DNA from: an uncultured Geobacteraceae bacterium
GTDB taxonomy: Bacteria > Desulfobacterota > Desulfuromonadia > Geobacterales > Pseudopelobacteraceae
Length of the DNA stretch: 61,115 nt
Assembly: GCA_903925005.1 (NCBI GenBank)
Contig: CAIYDX010000415.1
Span: 1-61,115, forward strand
Direction of reading: 5' to 3'
A program made the position numbers and the translations under genes. Positions 45,502 to 55,429 of this stretch are shown piece after piece. The notes beneath the pieces were generated by a model. It was given only the letters and a program-made list of their open reading frames with translations, was not told the DNA's origin and ran no database searches. The first letter of the stretch is position 1. Each line of letters opens with the position of its first letter.

Positions 45502-47805
45502 TTAAAACATGGTGCCGATAGAAAATTCGAATCGCCCGGATGTGCTGTCAACGCCGTAGCGTGGGTTGAGCGGAAAGCCATATTCCAGACGGAGCGGACC
45601 GATGGGAGATGCCCAGCGGATTCCGAAGCCGTAACTCATCAGCATTGATTGAAATGCCATTGATGCGTCGTCGAAAGAGTTCCCATAATCGAAAAACAGG
45701 GCCCCTTTAATACTGACATCGGGGATCAGTGGAAAAGTCAACTCAAAATTGCCGGCAATTTCCTTTTCGCCCCCCAGGAAGACGATCTGATTTGCCTGAT
45801 TGGCATTAACATCTCTTAGCTGTGTTATGGCATAGGGGGAGACTGTGCGGAGTTTGTAACCGCACAAGGAGATACCACCCAGGTAAAACTTTTCGTCGAT
45901 CGGGATCTGTGCACCGACATTGGCGATATAGCCCAGTGTCAGTTTAGTTGAGGCGATCAGTTTCTTGTATAACGGGTAAAAATAGTTGTTGTCCGCAATA
46001 AACCTGGCATATTTATTATTGCCTCCCAAGCCGGCGTACTCCGCCGAAAACGAATTTATCATGCCGGACGACGGATCAAGGCGGTAGTCGGTGTTGTTAT
46101 GGGTTATGCTGCTTAATATGGAGCTGGTGGTCGTCTTGTCAAGTGGGTAGATATTGTTGGTATCGGCGTCATGGAGCTGCTGATATGCGGTACTGGGATT
46201 GTAAAGTTCCTTGATTTCATACTTGTACATTATGAAAGCGCTGATAAAATCGTTAATCGGGTAGCCGCCTTTAATGTCGGCGCCGGTAACTCGGCGGACA
46301 TAATCGTAGTACATACGCTCCGAGCGGTAGATGTCCCCCCCCAGAGTCCATTTAGTGTCCATAAAATAGGGATCGGTCAGACCTAGAGAGTATGTCTGCG
46401 AAATTTTGCCGATAGAAGCGGAAAGATTTGCCTTCAGCCCCAAACCTAGAAAGTTGGTTTGCTGGATCGAACCCTGGGCAATCGGACCGTCAAGAGAGCT
46501 GTAGCCGCCGCCGATACTGAAAGAGCCGGTCGGTTTCTCCTTGACATCGACATTGACATTAAGTTTGTTGCCGGCGCTCCCTTTGGCGGTAGCGATGTTG
46601 GCTTCTTCGAAGAAACCGAGGTTCATCAGGTTCTGCTTACTCCGTTTCAGGCCGCCGGCGCTATAAAGCTCGGTTTCGGAAACGCGTAATTCACGGCGGA
46701 CAACCTTGTCGCGGGTTTTGGGGTTGCCGGCGATGTTGATCCGCTCGATATACACCAGTTCTCCCTTGTCAACGTCAAAAGTCAAATCGATAATCTTCTT
46801 TTCGTTGTCCGGGCGGGTCTGAGGATTGATTGTCGCAAAGGCATATCCCTTGTCGCCGTAAACATCGGTGAGAGTGCCGATGTCGGTGCGCAGGATGGAA
46901 CGGTTGAAGATCTCCCCCTGCTCGCTCTTCAGCTTGTTGCGTAAAACTGTTTCCGGTTCAAGCAGCTCCCCTTTGAAGCCGATTGCGCCGATTCGATACT
47001 GTTCCCCTTCGTTAATGACAATATGGACGTCAAGCGCTGTTTTTGTCTCATTCAGCGTAACGGCCGGCTCGCCGACCTTGATGTTGACATAACCGTTGTT
47101 CAGATAGTGGTCGGTAATGAGCATGGCATCATTTTTAAGGACCTCTTCCTTATAGGTGCCGGCGCCGGTAAGCCAGGACAGGAACCATTTCTCCTTGGTT
47201 TCCATAACTCCCAACAGTTTCCTGTTGCTGAACGCCTTGTTGCCGTCAAAACGAATATCTTTTATAAGAATCTTATCACCTTCAATGATTTTAACAACAA
47301 CAGACAGATCGCTTGTCGAGCCTTTTTTTACCTCGGTCTGAACGTCGGCAAGATAATAGCCCTCATCGCCATACATCTTTTTGAGCTTGGTCACGCTTTT
47401 AGCCAGATCTTTTGTCGAAAAAACGGAATTCAGGCGAAACTCCAGCGCTTCCTTAAGTTTCTCCGTGGTAATTTCCTTGTTCCCCTCAAACGAAATCTCG
47501 CGAACAATCGGTTTTTCCTGAACGGAGTAGACCAGCACGATCCCTTTGTCAGACTCCTCTTTCAATACCTGGACATCCTGAAAATGGCCCAGTTTGTATA
47601 TTGCCCGGATATCAGCGTCGGTTTTGTCGTCGGAAAGGGTATCGCCCGCGTGCATCTTGATGACGTTGAGAATTGCCGCCGACTCAATGCGACGGTTTCC
47701 TTGGGTTTTGATTTCAACCAGCTTTTCGCCTTCAGCATAGGCAATTGTCGAAAAGCTGATCAATGCCATGAGCATTGCTGATGTCGTATTTCTGAAACTG
47801 GGCAC
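45502..47805 (-). CDS. bamA: Outer membrane protein assembly factor BamA
   Basis: A 767-residue Omp85 protein. The signal peptide (about 1-24, ending AYA) is followed by five POTRA domains (about 28-430; first VEIKTQGNRRIESAAI, later ISFEGNKEITTEKLKE and IRFDGNKAFSNRK). The 16-strand barrel includes FSIGGGYSSLDGPIAQGSI, and FYLGGISLCGYK corresponds to the VRGF/Y lock. It ends in Phe (FEFSIGTMF), the outer-membrane targeting signal. The canonical Arg of the lock motif is Cys-Gly here, which is unusual. It inserts outer-membrane proteins. Confidence 0.95.
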   Translation of the reverse strand: MPSFRNTTSAMLMALISFSTIAYAEGEKLVEIKTQGNRRIESAAILNVIKMHAGDTLSDDKTDADIRAIYKLGHFQDVQVLKEESDKGIVLVYSVQEKPIVREISFEGNKEITTEKLKEALEFRLNSVFSTKDLAKSVTKLKKMYGDEGYYLADVQTEVKKGSTSDLSVVVKIIEGDKILIKDIRFDGNKAFSNRKLLGVMETKEKWFLSWLTGAGTYKEEVLKNDAMLITDHYLNNGYVNIKVGEPAVTLNETKTALDVHIVINEGEQYRIGAIGFKGELLEPETVLRNKLKSEQGEIFNRSILRTDIGTLTDVYGDKGYAFATINPQTRPDNEKKIIDLTFDVDKGELVYIERINIAGNPKTRDKVVRRELRVSETELYSAGGLKRSKQNLMNLGFFEEANIATAKGSAGNKLNVNVDVKEKPTGSFSIGGGYSSLDGPIAQGSIQQTNFLGLGLKANLSASIGKISQTYSLGLTDPYFMDTKWTLGGDIYRSERMYYDYVRRVTGADIKGGYPINDFISAFIMYKYEIKELYNPSTAYQQLHDADTNNIYPLDKTTTSSILSSITHNNTDYRLDPSSGMINSFSAEYAGLGGNNKYARFIADNNYFYPLYKKLIASTKLTLGYIANVGAQIPIDEKFYLGGISLCGYKLRTVSPYAITQLRDVNANQANQIVFLGGEKEIAGNFELTFPLIPDVSIKGALFFDYGNSFDDASMAFQSMLMSYGFGIRWASPIGPLRLEYGFPLNPRYGVDSTSGRFEFSIGTMF

Positions 47806-47820
47806 ACTTCCCCCGAATGT

Positions 47821-48501
47821 CTAAGTAGTTTTTTCCACTCTGCCGTCAAGCAGGTGAATGGTGGTTCCCATGGCCGCCGCCAAGCGCTCGTTGTGAGTAA
47901 CAATTACCAGCGTCAAGCCTTTTTTGGTTTGCAACTCCGTCAGCATTGCATGTATGCCGTCGCTGGTTTTCATGTCGAGGTTGCCGGTCGGCTCATCAGC
48001 CAGGAGCAGCTCCGGCTCAAGTGCCAGCGCTCTGGCAATGGCCACCCGTTGCTGCTCGCCGCCTGACAACTCTCCAGGACGATGCGTCATCCGCTGCCCC
48101 AGTCCTACATCTTCGAGCAGCGCCTCTGCCGTTTCACGCGCTTTCAGACGCGGAATCCTGGCGATCAAAGCCGGCATCATAACGTTTTCGAGGGCGGTAA
48201 ATTCCGGTAGAAGATGATGAAACTGGAATACGAAACCGATGCTCCTATTCCTGAACGCCGCCAGTTGCCGGTCATTCTTGTTGAAAATATTTTCGCCGCG
48301 AAAACAGACCGTCCCGGATGTCGGACGATCAAGGGCTCCCAGCAGGTGCAGCAAGGTACTTTTTCCGGCGCCGGAAGCGCCGATCAGGGCGGTTGTCGTG
48401 CCGGCCTGCAGGTCCAGGTCTATACCGCAGAGGACATCGAGCCTATTTGAACCGCTGCCGTAGGTTTTGCCGAGTCCGCGTACTTCGAGCAGATTATTCA
48501 T
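47821..48501 (-). CDS. lolD: Lipoprotein-releasing ABC transporter ATPase
   Basis: A 226-residue ABC ATPase: Walker [10 protein letters not shown], signature [15 protein letters not shown], Walker [13 protein letters not shown] and H-loop VTHNERLA. The LolD-type [19 protein letters not shown] stretch is typical. It powers release of lipoproteins from the inner membrane with the protein of the next gene upstream, whose end it overlaps by eight bases. Confidence 0.93.
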   Translation of the reverse strand: MNNLLEVRGLGKTYGSGSNRLDVLCGIDLDLQAGTTTALIGASGAGKSTLLHLLGALDRPTSGTVCFRGENIFNKNDRQLAAFRNRSIGFVFQFHHLLPEFTALENVMMPALIARIPRLKARETAEALLEDVGLGQRMTHRPGELSGGEQQRVAIARALALEPELLLADEPTGNLDMKTSDGIHAMLTELQTKKGLTLVIVTHNERLAAAMGTTIHLLDGRVEKTT

Positions 48502-49756
48502 AGCGGAGCGCCTCTGCCGGAAGCATTTTTGATGCCTGCCAGGCCGGATAGAGCGTGGCCAGAAAGGAGATAAACACGGCGGTCACTGAAATCAGCACCA
48601 CGTCGGACGGCACCACCAGCGAAGGGAAGTGATCGAGATAATAAATATCCTTGCTGAAAAAATTCTGACCGGTGATTTTCTGAATGATGCCGATGATCGG
48701 TTCAAGGTTGAATGCGATCAGCAACCCGGAGGCAACGCCGAACAGTGTGCCGATGACCCCGATAATCAACCCTTCAAGAACAAAAATCTTCATGATACTG
48801 GCGCCGGTAGCGCCCATTGATTTGAGAATGGCGATATCCCTGGTTTTTTCCATTACGACCATGAAGAGCGTGGAAGCGATACCAAAGGCAGCAACAAGCA
48901 CAATCAGGGTCAGGATGATGAACATCACGATCTTTTCCGTTTTCAGAGCAAATAGAATATTTTTATTCATCTGCATCCAGTCGCGGGCATAGAATTTGGT
49001 CCCCATATCACGGTTGATGCTGTGGGCCAGTTCACCGGTGTGATAAACATCCTCTACCTTGAGCTGTATGCCGGTGACGGTATCGCCAAGATCGAAAAAA
49101 CGCTGCGCCTGGTCAAGGCTCACGTAGGCTAGTGTCGAATCATATTCGAACATGCCGGTATTGAAAATACCGGTAATTCTGAACGGCTTCATGCGCGGCA
49201 TCATGCCGAGCGGGGTGATATTTCCCATCGGAGAGATGACGTTGACCTTGTCGCCCAAAAACAGGTTGAGATGTTTGGCCAGCTCTTTTCCAACCATCAA
49301 GCCTGGCGTCGTATCACCCCCCTGTCCAGTTTTGGCGTCAAGGGAGTCAATATTCCCCTCGACGACCGATTTGCTGAGGCGGGTAACCTTGCGGTCGGAG
49401 GCGACGTCGATCCCGCGCAGAACAACGCCGGAGACATTCTTGCCGGACGAAAGCATGACTTGATTATAGATAAAAGGCGTTGCCGCCTGAACCCCTTTAT
49501 ATCCCTTCAGTTTTTCAATCACCGCTTGATAATCTTCCATCGGTGCACCGCTATGGATGACAACGATATGGGCGTTTGTGCCGAGAATCTTCTCCTTCAG
49601 ATCATCTTCAAAGCCGGTCATGACCGCCAGGACCACGATCAGCGCCATGACACCCAGCGCGACTCCGGCGGTGGAGATAAAGGTGATGATCGAAATAAAG
49701 GTAGATTTCCGTTTGGCTTTCAGATAGCGCAAGCCGATGAACAGTTCAAATGGCAT
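48494..49756 (-). CDS. lolC: Lipoprotein-releasing permease (LolC/LolE)
   Basis: A 420-residue membrane protein with four helices (one near the N-terminus at about 22-48, three in the C-terminal 150 residues) and a large periplasmic domain between. It starts [30 protein letters not shown], diagnostic for LolC/E. Only one such gene is present in the window, so it may act as a homodimer (LolF-like) with LolD. It follows lysS by three bases. Confidence 0.92.
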   Translation of the reverse strand: MPFELFIGLRYLKAKRKSTFISIITFISTAGVALGVMALIVVLAVMTGFEDDLKEKILGTNAHIVVIHSGAPMEDYQAVIEKLKGYKGVQAATPFIYNQVMLSSGKNVSGVVLRGIDVASDRKVTRLSKSVVEGNIDSLDAKTGQGGDTTPGLMVGKELAKHLNLFLGDKVNVISPMGNITPLGMMPRMKPFRITGIFNTGMFEYDSTLAYVSLDQAQRFFDLGDTVTGIQLKVEDVYHTGELAHSINRDMGTKFYARDWMQMNKNILFALKTEKIVMFIILTLIVLVAAFGIASTLFMVVMEKTRDIAILKSMGATGASIMKIFVLEGLIIGVIGTLFGVASGLLIAFNLEPIIGIIQKITGQNFFSKDIYYLDHFPSLVVPSDVVLISVTAVFISFLATLYPAWQASKMLPAEALRYE

Positions 49757-49759
49757 CGT

Positions 49760-51238
49760 TTATTTGACTTCCTTGCGCAGCTGCGGAAACAGGATTACAT
49801 CCCGTATCGATGGAGAGTCGGTCAGCAGCATTACCAGACGGTCGATGCCGATCCCTTCTCCTGCCGTGGGGGGGAGGCCATACTCCAGAGCGCGGACATA
49901 ATCTTCGTCCATGTAGTGGGCTTCTTCATCCCCTTTGTCTTTTTCGGCAACCTGAGCCAGAAAACGCTCTTTCTGGTCGACCGGATCATTCAATTCGGAG
50001 AAGGCATTGGCAATTTCACGCCCGCCGATGATCAATTCGAAACGATCTACAATTTCAGGGTCATGGTCGTTCTTGCGCGATAACGGTGAAACCTCGGTGG
50101 GGTAGGCGGTGATGAAGGTCGGCTGGATCAGTTTGTGTTCAGCCACCTCTTCAAAAATCTCCATCAGGAGCTTGCCATAGCTGATTCCATCCGGCAGTGA
50201 CAGACCGATGCTGCGGGCGTAGGAGAGAGCAAGGTCGCGGTCGTCGAGCTGCTTCGCTTCAATATCGCCATACTCCAGAATCGCCTCGCGAACCGTCAGT
50301 CTTTTCCAGGGGCGCTGAAAGCTGATGTCAATCCCCTGATTGGTGAAATCAAGAGTGCCCAAGACCTCCTGGGCAACGTGACAGAACAGCTCCTCGGTAA
50401 AATCCATCAGATCTTCATATGTCGCATATGCCTGATAGAACTCCATCATCGTAAATTCGGGGTTGTGGCGAACCGAGATCCCTTCGTTGCGGAAATTGCG
50501 ATTGATCTCGAACACTCTCTCCAGGCCGCCGACGACCAGTCGTTTCAGGTACAGCTCCGGGGCCACGCGGAGATACAGCTCCATATCTAGGGTGTTGTGA
50601 TGGGTAATAAAAGGTCGCGCCGTAGCTCCCCCCGGTATTTGATGCATCATCGGAGTTTCCACTTCGAGAAAATCGCGTCCGGTCATGAAGCTGCGGATCA
50701 GGTTGACGATGCGGGAGCGCTTGATGAATATTTCCCGCGCATCGGGATTTACGATCAGGTCGACGTAACGCTGACGGTAGCGGGTCTCAACATCGGTCAG
50801 CCCGTGAAACTTCTCCGGCAGCGGCAGAAGCGATTTGACCAGCAGCCTTATGGAACGGACATGCAGCGACAGCTCACCAGTCTTGGTGCGAAACGGGTAG
50901 CCTTCGGCACCGACGATATCGCCGATGTCGAACGTGTCGAATGCGGCAAACGCCTCTTCGCCGATTTCATCTTTTTTTACATAGAGCTGAATGCGCCCTT
51001 TACGATCCTGAAGCTGAATAAATGCCGCTTTGCCAAAGGATCTGCGCGCCAGAATGCGCCCGGCGACGCTTATGTCGGCATCGGCGGCGTCAAGGTTTTC
51101 CACGGCATCGTATGCGGCGATAATATCGGCTGAAGTATGCCGGGGTTTGAAGTCATTGGGGTAGGGATTTATGCCCGCTTCCCAGAGCGCATCGACCTTG
51201 CGGCGCCGTTGAAGCAGGAGTTCACTTAGTTCTTCCAT
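49760..51238 (-). CDS. lysS: Lysine--tRNA ligase (class II)
   Basis: A 492-residue class II lysyl-tRNA synthetase. An N-terminal OB fold (about 55-140; [21 protein letters not shown]) binds the anticodon. Catalytic motifs are visible: motif 1 with [21 protein letters not shown], motif 2 as [22 protein letters not shown] split [10 protein letters not shown] and EFTMMEFY, and motif 3 [21 protein letters not shown]. It heads the long envelope operon, probably sharing its promoter. Confidence 0.97.
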   Translation of the reverse strand: MEELSELLLQRRRKVDALWEAGINPYPNDFKPRHTSADIIAAYDAVENLDAADADISVAGRILARRSFGKAAFIQLQDRKGRIQLYVKKDEIGEEAFAAFDTFDIGDIVGAEGYPFRTKTGELSLHVRSIRLLVKSLLPLPEKFHGLTDVETRYRQRYVDLIVNPDAREIFIKRSRIVNLIRSFMTGRDFLEVETPMMHQIPGGATARPFITHHNTLDMELYLRVAPELYLKRLVVGGLERVFEINRNFRNEGISVRHNPEFTMMEFYQAYATYEDLMDFTEELFCHVAQEVLGTLDFTNQGIDISFQRPWKRLTVREAILEYGDIEAKQLDDRDLALSYARSIGLSLPDGISYGKLLMEIFEEVAEHKLIQPTFITAYPTEVSPLSRKNDHDPEIVDRFELIIGGREIANAFSELNDPVDQKERFLAQVAEKDKGDEEAHYMDEDYVRALEYGLPPTAGEGIGIDRLVMLLTDSPSIRDVILFPQLRKEVK

Positions 51239-51291
51239 GGTGGTGATTCAACCTTTCAAAACAAAAATAGTGCTTGGGAATCAAGCTGATA

Positions 51292-51320
51292 AAACTAACT
51301 TCAACGCCCAGTTACGTCAA
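51292..51320 (-). promoter_or_regulatory. Candidate promoter of the lysS-lol-bam-lpx array
   Basis: Minus strand: TTGACG (51315-51320), a 17-bp spacer and TAGTTT (51292-51297). The -10 is poor (three of six), but no better site precedes lysS and the terminator of the upstream gene ends just before it. Confidence 0.35.
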
Positions 51321-51321
51321 G

Positions 51322-51360
51322 AAAAAAAGGGGCCTCACAGAGCTTCGCACAGGGAGGCCC
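51322..51360 (-). terminator. Terminator after the NHL-repeat gene
   Basis: On the minus strand GGGCCTCCCTG and CTGTGAGGCCCC pair imperfectly around a short loop, followed by a T run at 51328-51322. It lies about 40 bases after the stop codon and separates this gene from lysS. Confidence 0.75.
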
Positions 51361-51399
51361 TGTAAACAATCTCGATGTTTTTCGGGCATTCCCGGCCTC

Positions 51400-53013
51400 T
51401 CAATTGATTTTGAGAATGGTATTGCCGTATGTAGTGGTATTGTCAATATTCTTGATTAAAGTATAAGTGTTAGCAACAAAGAGGCTGACACCGTCAGTAG
51501 TGATTCCAACGGGGGCCAGCAAACCTCCTGCTCCGAAGATTCCGGGTATGGTTGTGACAACGCCTGTTTTTATGACTATCATCCGGATCGAATTCAGGTA
51601 TGAATCTGTTACATAAAGATTTGTGCCATCCGTAGTGATGCCGTTAGGTTGGTTGAACCGCGCTGCCGTCCCGGTATCATCATGTGCGCCATTGTCACTC
51701 CCAACTTGTCCCGGCGTGCCGGCCAGCGTTGAAACTTTGCCGGTTGCAATTACTATCTGACGAATAGTTTTATTGTTAAAGTCGGTTACATAGAGGTTTG
51801 TACCGTCCGTGGTAATACGCGCGGGCTGGTTGAAACGGGCATTGGTACCGTTGACGTCGGAAGGAGCAGAATCGGCAAATCCGGGGTTCAGGGCAGCGCC
51901 GGCTAACGTATAAACTTCTCCGGTGGAAATCACTATCTTGCGGATGGTGCTGTTGCCGGCATCCGCGACGTAAAGATTGATACCGTCGGTGGTAATACCG
52001 GTAGGTTGATTGAAACGGGCATCAGAACCGTTTAGCGCATCAATCGCACCGACAATACTGGCTGTGCTCCCGGCTACGAGGGAAACAATGCCGGTGGCGA
52101 TTTCTACCTTGCGGATCGTATTGTTGCCTGTATCCGCCACATATACGAATGTTCCGTCCGTGGTGACGGCGGAAGGTAGGTTGAATGTGGCGCTGTCGGG
52201 AGTGATAACGCTTGAATTGGCATTGCCGGCGACGCCGGCAGGGCTGCCGGCCAGTCTTGTAACCATTCCATAGTTGGGTCCATTGGTAATGTCAATCTTG
52301 CGAATGACGTTGTTTCTATAATCGGCCACAAAGAGGCTGGTTCCATCCGTGGTGAGGCCGGTCGGCTGGTTGAAGCTCGCATTCGCGCCGGTTGCGGTTA
52401 CCATAACTGAACCGGCGGTGGGATCGGTAGTATAAGTGAGCGGCGTGTTGGTATTGCCTGCAAGAGTTGTGACATTGGCTAAAGAAGTGAGTGCCGTCCC
52501 CTGGATCGAACCGCCGAGTATGAGTTTAGTGACTGTAATCGACGCCAGATATGCTTGCGCTGCCGCTAAACCCGTTGTCGTAGGGGTGTCGAAATAGAAC
52601 CTGCTGATATTATTGCTGCCATCGGACATTAGAAAATAAGTGGTCTCTTTTTGGATGCAGGTGAATTGACGAGATGCAGCGGGGGTGATCGTAGAGGAGA
52701 GGGTGAGAACCCCGGTGCTCGAAATGCTCCATGTACCGGTGGTGTCTGTCGCCGTGGGTGGGTTGCCCGCTGAACTGTTCCATGATGCGTTTTTGATGTT
52801 GTTTACATCGATCGCATTGATCTGATAAGCCGAATAACCTTTTACTGTAGTACTTACTGTCGTACTGTAAAACGTCTTGCCGGAGACATCAGCCGCGGTG
52901 AGGAGAACAGCGGGGGGGGTGACTGTTGATATGCCAACGCTGTTATTATTGCCACAACCGGAAACGACTGCCATGAATAATAGTGCATATACTATCGATA
53001 CGAGCTTCTGCAT
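51400..53013 (-). CDS. NHL-repeat beta-propeller lipoprotein
   Basis: A 537-residue protein. A lipoprotein signal peptide ends in a lipobox (VVSGC, Cys at about 19), followed by a beta-rich domain (about 35-155) with no name I recognise. From about 165 six NHL repeats follow, each with a 'LAG' strand, 'ARFNQPTGITTDG' and 'NLYVADAGNSTIRKI' unit. Together they make one six-bladed propeller, probably a surface or periplasmic binding module. Near-identical repeats suggest recent duplication. GGAG precedes the ATG, and a terminator follows. Confidence 0.87.
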   Translation of the reverse strand: MQKLVSIVYALLFMAVVSGCGNNNSVGISTVTPPAVLLTAADVSGKTFYSTTVSTTVKGYSAYQINAIDVNNIKNASWNSSAGNPPTATDTTGTWSISSTGVLTLSSTITPAASRQFTCIQKETTYFLMSDGSNNISRFYFDTPTTTGLAAAQAYLASITVTKLILGGSIQGTALTSLANVTTLAGNTNTPLTYTTDPTAGSVMVTATGANASFNQPTGLTTDGTSLFVADYRNNVIRKIDITNGPNYGMVTRLAGSPAGVAGNANSSVITPDSATFNLPSAVTTDGTFVYVADTGNNTIRKVEIATGIVSLVAGSTASIVGAIDALNGSDARFNQPTGITTDGINLYVADAGNSTIRKIVISTGEVYTLAGAALNPGFADSAPSDVNGTNARFNQPARITTDGTNLYVTDFNNKTIRQIVIATGKVSTLAGTPGQVGSDNGAHDDTGTAARFNQPNGITTDGTNLYVTDSYLNSIRMIVIKTGVVTTIPGIFGAGGLLAPVGITTDGVSLFVANTYTLIKNIDNTTTYGNTILKIN

Positions 53014-53054
53014 TAAAATCTCCAATCTTCATTATTGATTCTTATCATAAATGT

Positions 53055-55280
53055 TTACTCTTGATCAGGTGCCGGTTCACTCTTTTTTCGTCGCGGCCGT
53101 GCGGCGGGCTTAGGCTTTTCGGCTACCGGTGCCGGCGGGGTAGGAGCAACTTCTGCCGCTGGAGCCTTTTTAGGGGCGGCGCGCTGGCGAGACTTTGGCG
53201 CGACCGGCGCCGGTGTTTCTTCAACCTGTTTGGCAGGCGTGGGCTCCACGGTAGCGGCTTCCAGTTCTTTCTTGCGTGGTGCCCTGGTACGTTTCGGTTT
53301 CGCCTCGGTTGCAACATTTTCAGGCGAAGTAACGACAGAAATGGCGGCTTCGGGTACGGCAGGTTCGGAAGCTGGTGTGTCTGCAGCTTCCTCAGCTGAG
53401 TGTTCATGATCTTTATGGGTTTTACCGCGACTGCGCCGCCGCTTGCGTTTTTTATGCTTTACGGTTTGATCCGCAGCGCTGTCACTTGTTTCCGAGGCAG
53501 GAGCGTCAACCGCTTCGGAAATATCCTCCGCCTGAGCGGCGTCATGATCAATCCCGTCTTCGCCGTGGTCGAGCGGAGTCGTTTCGTGATGGGCATCACC
53601 GGCGGTTTTCTTCTTCTTTTTACGCCGTTTCCGTTTTTTAGCCCCTTCAGTCGGAATGCCGGCTTCGTTATGATGTTCCTCAACTGTTTTCTCTTGTGCG
53701 GCGGGAGCGCTGGAAATGGCCGGTTTATGGGCTTCTTCCGCTTCCGCTTCACTCTTGAGGACATCTTCAAGGTGCGGTTTTTCACGTTTTACGGTTTCAA
53801 GCTCCAGCTGATTGAGCAGGAAAGACGTTTTGCCTTTCACGGTTACTTCAATCTCGTAATCGTTTTCAATCTGGGTCAACTCGCGTTTTTTACGGTTGAG
53901 CAGGTAGTAGGCGACTTCCAACGGCAACCCGCCGCGCACTTCGGCAATGGTTCCCTTGGCGGCGGCGGCATGAACCTTGCGCAGGAAGGAAACCGCCATC
54001 GCTTCGACCGATTTGACTTTGCCGCGCCCCTCGCAGTGCGGGCATTCCAGATGGATCGCATCGTTCAGGGTCTTGGCAATCCGTTGACGCGACATCTCCA
54101 TGATGCCGAACTCGGAGATGTGCCCCAGATTGACCCGTGCCTTATCCATTTTGAGTGACTGTTTAAGCATCTTTTCCACATCATGATTGTGCTTTTTATC
54201 ACGCATGTCGATGAAGTCGATAATAATTATGCCGCCCAAGTCGCGCAGCCGCAACTGCCTGGCGATCTCTTCGGCAGCCTCCATATTGGTCTTGAAGGCG
54301 GTATCTTCGATGCCCCGTTCGCCACTCGATTTTCCCGAATTGACATCAATGGAAACCAGCGCTTCGGTCGGTTCAATAATAAGCGAGCCCCCCGACGGCA
54401 GCGGCACCCGCTTCTCATAAATCTGGTCGATCTGCTCTTCAAGTTGAAAACGGGAAAAGACCGGCCGTTTTTCCTTGTGCAGCTTGACCCGCTTTTCACA
54501 GGCCGGCATGGTGTCACGGAAAAACTCCTTGGCCTCACGGTACGCATCTTTGCTGTCAACCAGCACTTCATCGATGTCATCCGAGAAGTAGTCTCGTATG
54601 GTGCGAATGATCAGGCCGCTGTCGCGATAAATCTCGCCGGCCCCTTTTATTTCGGAAGCCTTTTTTCTGATCGATTCATACAATTCGATCAGGTTTGAGA
54701 AATCTTTATGCAGCTCTTCCGGAGCGCGTCCCACAGCTTCGGTGCGGATGATATATCCCATCCCCTCAGGAATGTTCATCTCGGACACAATCTCTTTTAA
54801 GTGCTTGCGGACCCCCTCCTGCTCAACTTTCCGGGAGATGCCGGTTGAATCGCTGCCGGGCATTATGACCATGTACCGCCCCGGCAGGGAGAGGTAGCTG
54901 GTAAGCGCCGAACCCTTGTTGTCACGTTCGTCCTTCTCTACCTGTACCACCAGCTCCTGCCCGCGTCGCAACACCTCCTGAATTCTGGGGCGACGCTTGC
55001 GCTGCTCTTCGGGGATATCATCGCGCCATTCCCAGTAATCGGGATGCAGTTCGCCGATCTGGAGAAATCCCGGTTTGGCGCGGCCGATATCGACGAAAGC
55101 GGCTTGAAGCCCCGGTTCGACACGAAGGACGACACCTTTGTAAATGTTGCCCTTGATCTGTTCCTTGCCGCTGATTTCAATGTTCAACTCCATCAGACGG
55201 CCGTCGTGGACGATCGCCACGCGAGTCTCCTCGGGGTGCATGACATTTATCAGCATTTTCTTGCTTATGGCACTGTTCAT
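53055..55280 (-). CDS. Rne/Rng-family endoribonuclease with long charged tail
   Basis: A 741-residue RNase E/G homologue. The S1 RNA-binding domain (about 35-120) contains GNIYKGVVLRVEPGLQAAFVDIG. The DNase-I-like catalytic domain has the two metal-binding Asp in ALVSIDVNSG and IIIIDFIDMRD, and the Zn-link CPHC lies in LECPHCEGRGKV. Residues beyond about 490 form a disordered tail with basic clusters (KKRKRRKKKKK, HKKRKRRRSRGK) and Ala/Pro/Glu-rich stretches, likely an RNA- or partner-binding scaffold. The start at 55280 fits the family. Confidence 0.93.
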   Translation of the reverse strand: MNSAISKKMLINVMHPEETRVAIVHDGRLMELNIEISGKEQIKGNIYKGVVLRVEPGLQAAFVDIGRAKPGFLQIGELHPDYWEWRDDIPEEQRKRRPRIQEVLRRGQELVVQVEKDERDNKGSALTSYLSLPGRYMVIMPGSDSTGISRKVEQEGVRKHLKEIVSEMNIPEGMGYIIRTEAVGRAPEELHKDFSNLIELYESIRKKASEIKGAGEIYRDSGLIIRTIRDYFSDDIDEVLVDSKDAYREAKEFFRDTMPACEKRVKLHKEKRPVFSRFQLEEQIDQIYEKRVPLPSGGSLIIEPTEALVSIDVNSGKSSGERGIEDTAFKTNMEAAEEIARQLRLRDLGGIIIIDFIDMRDKKHNHDVEKMLKQSLKMDKARVNLGHISEFGIMEMSRQRIAKTLNDAIHLECPHCEGRGKVKSVEAMAVSFLRKVHAAAAKGTIAEVRGGLPLEVAYYLLNRKKRELTQIENDYEIEVTVKGKTSFLLNQLELETVKREKPHLEDVLKSEAEAEEAHKPAISSAPAAQEKTVEEHHNEAGIPTEGAKKRKRRKKKKKTAGDAHHETTPLDHGEDGIDHDAAQAEDISEAVDAPASETSDSAADQTVKHKKRKRRRSRGKTHKDHEHSAEEAADTPASEPAVPEAAISVVTSPENVATEAKPKRTRAPRKKELEAATVEPTPAKQVEETPAPVAPKSRQRAAPKKAPAAEVAPTPPAPVAEKPKPAARPRRKKSEPAPDQE

Positions 55281-55370
55281 AATAATTAATAACCTTTCAG
55301 GTTCAGGTTGAAGTTTCCTGTTTGGATACAAAACTGGCGGATTATATCCCTTTTAACGCTGAAAGCAAAG

Positions 55371-55404
55371 AAAAAGGCGGTACAGGGTAAATCCCCGTAC
55401 CGCC
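55371..55404 (-). terminator. Rho-independent terminator after hppA
   Basis: GGCGGTACGGGG and CCCTGTACCGCC form a 12-bp stem on the minus strand, followed by TTTTT (55375-55371). It is 25 bases after the hppA stop codon. Confidence 0.85.
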
Positions 55405-55429
55405 GTGCGGAAACAAAATATGTTCGGAA

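Noticed and set aside
47023-47781. Plus-strand open frame of 252 codons
   Set aside because: Antisense to the POTRA part of bamA with no ribosome site or recognisable motif.
51400-53013. CRISPR-like repeats
   Set aside because: The regular repeats are codons for NHL blades, in frame and of unequal length, without spacers.
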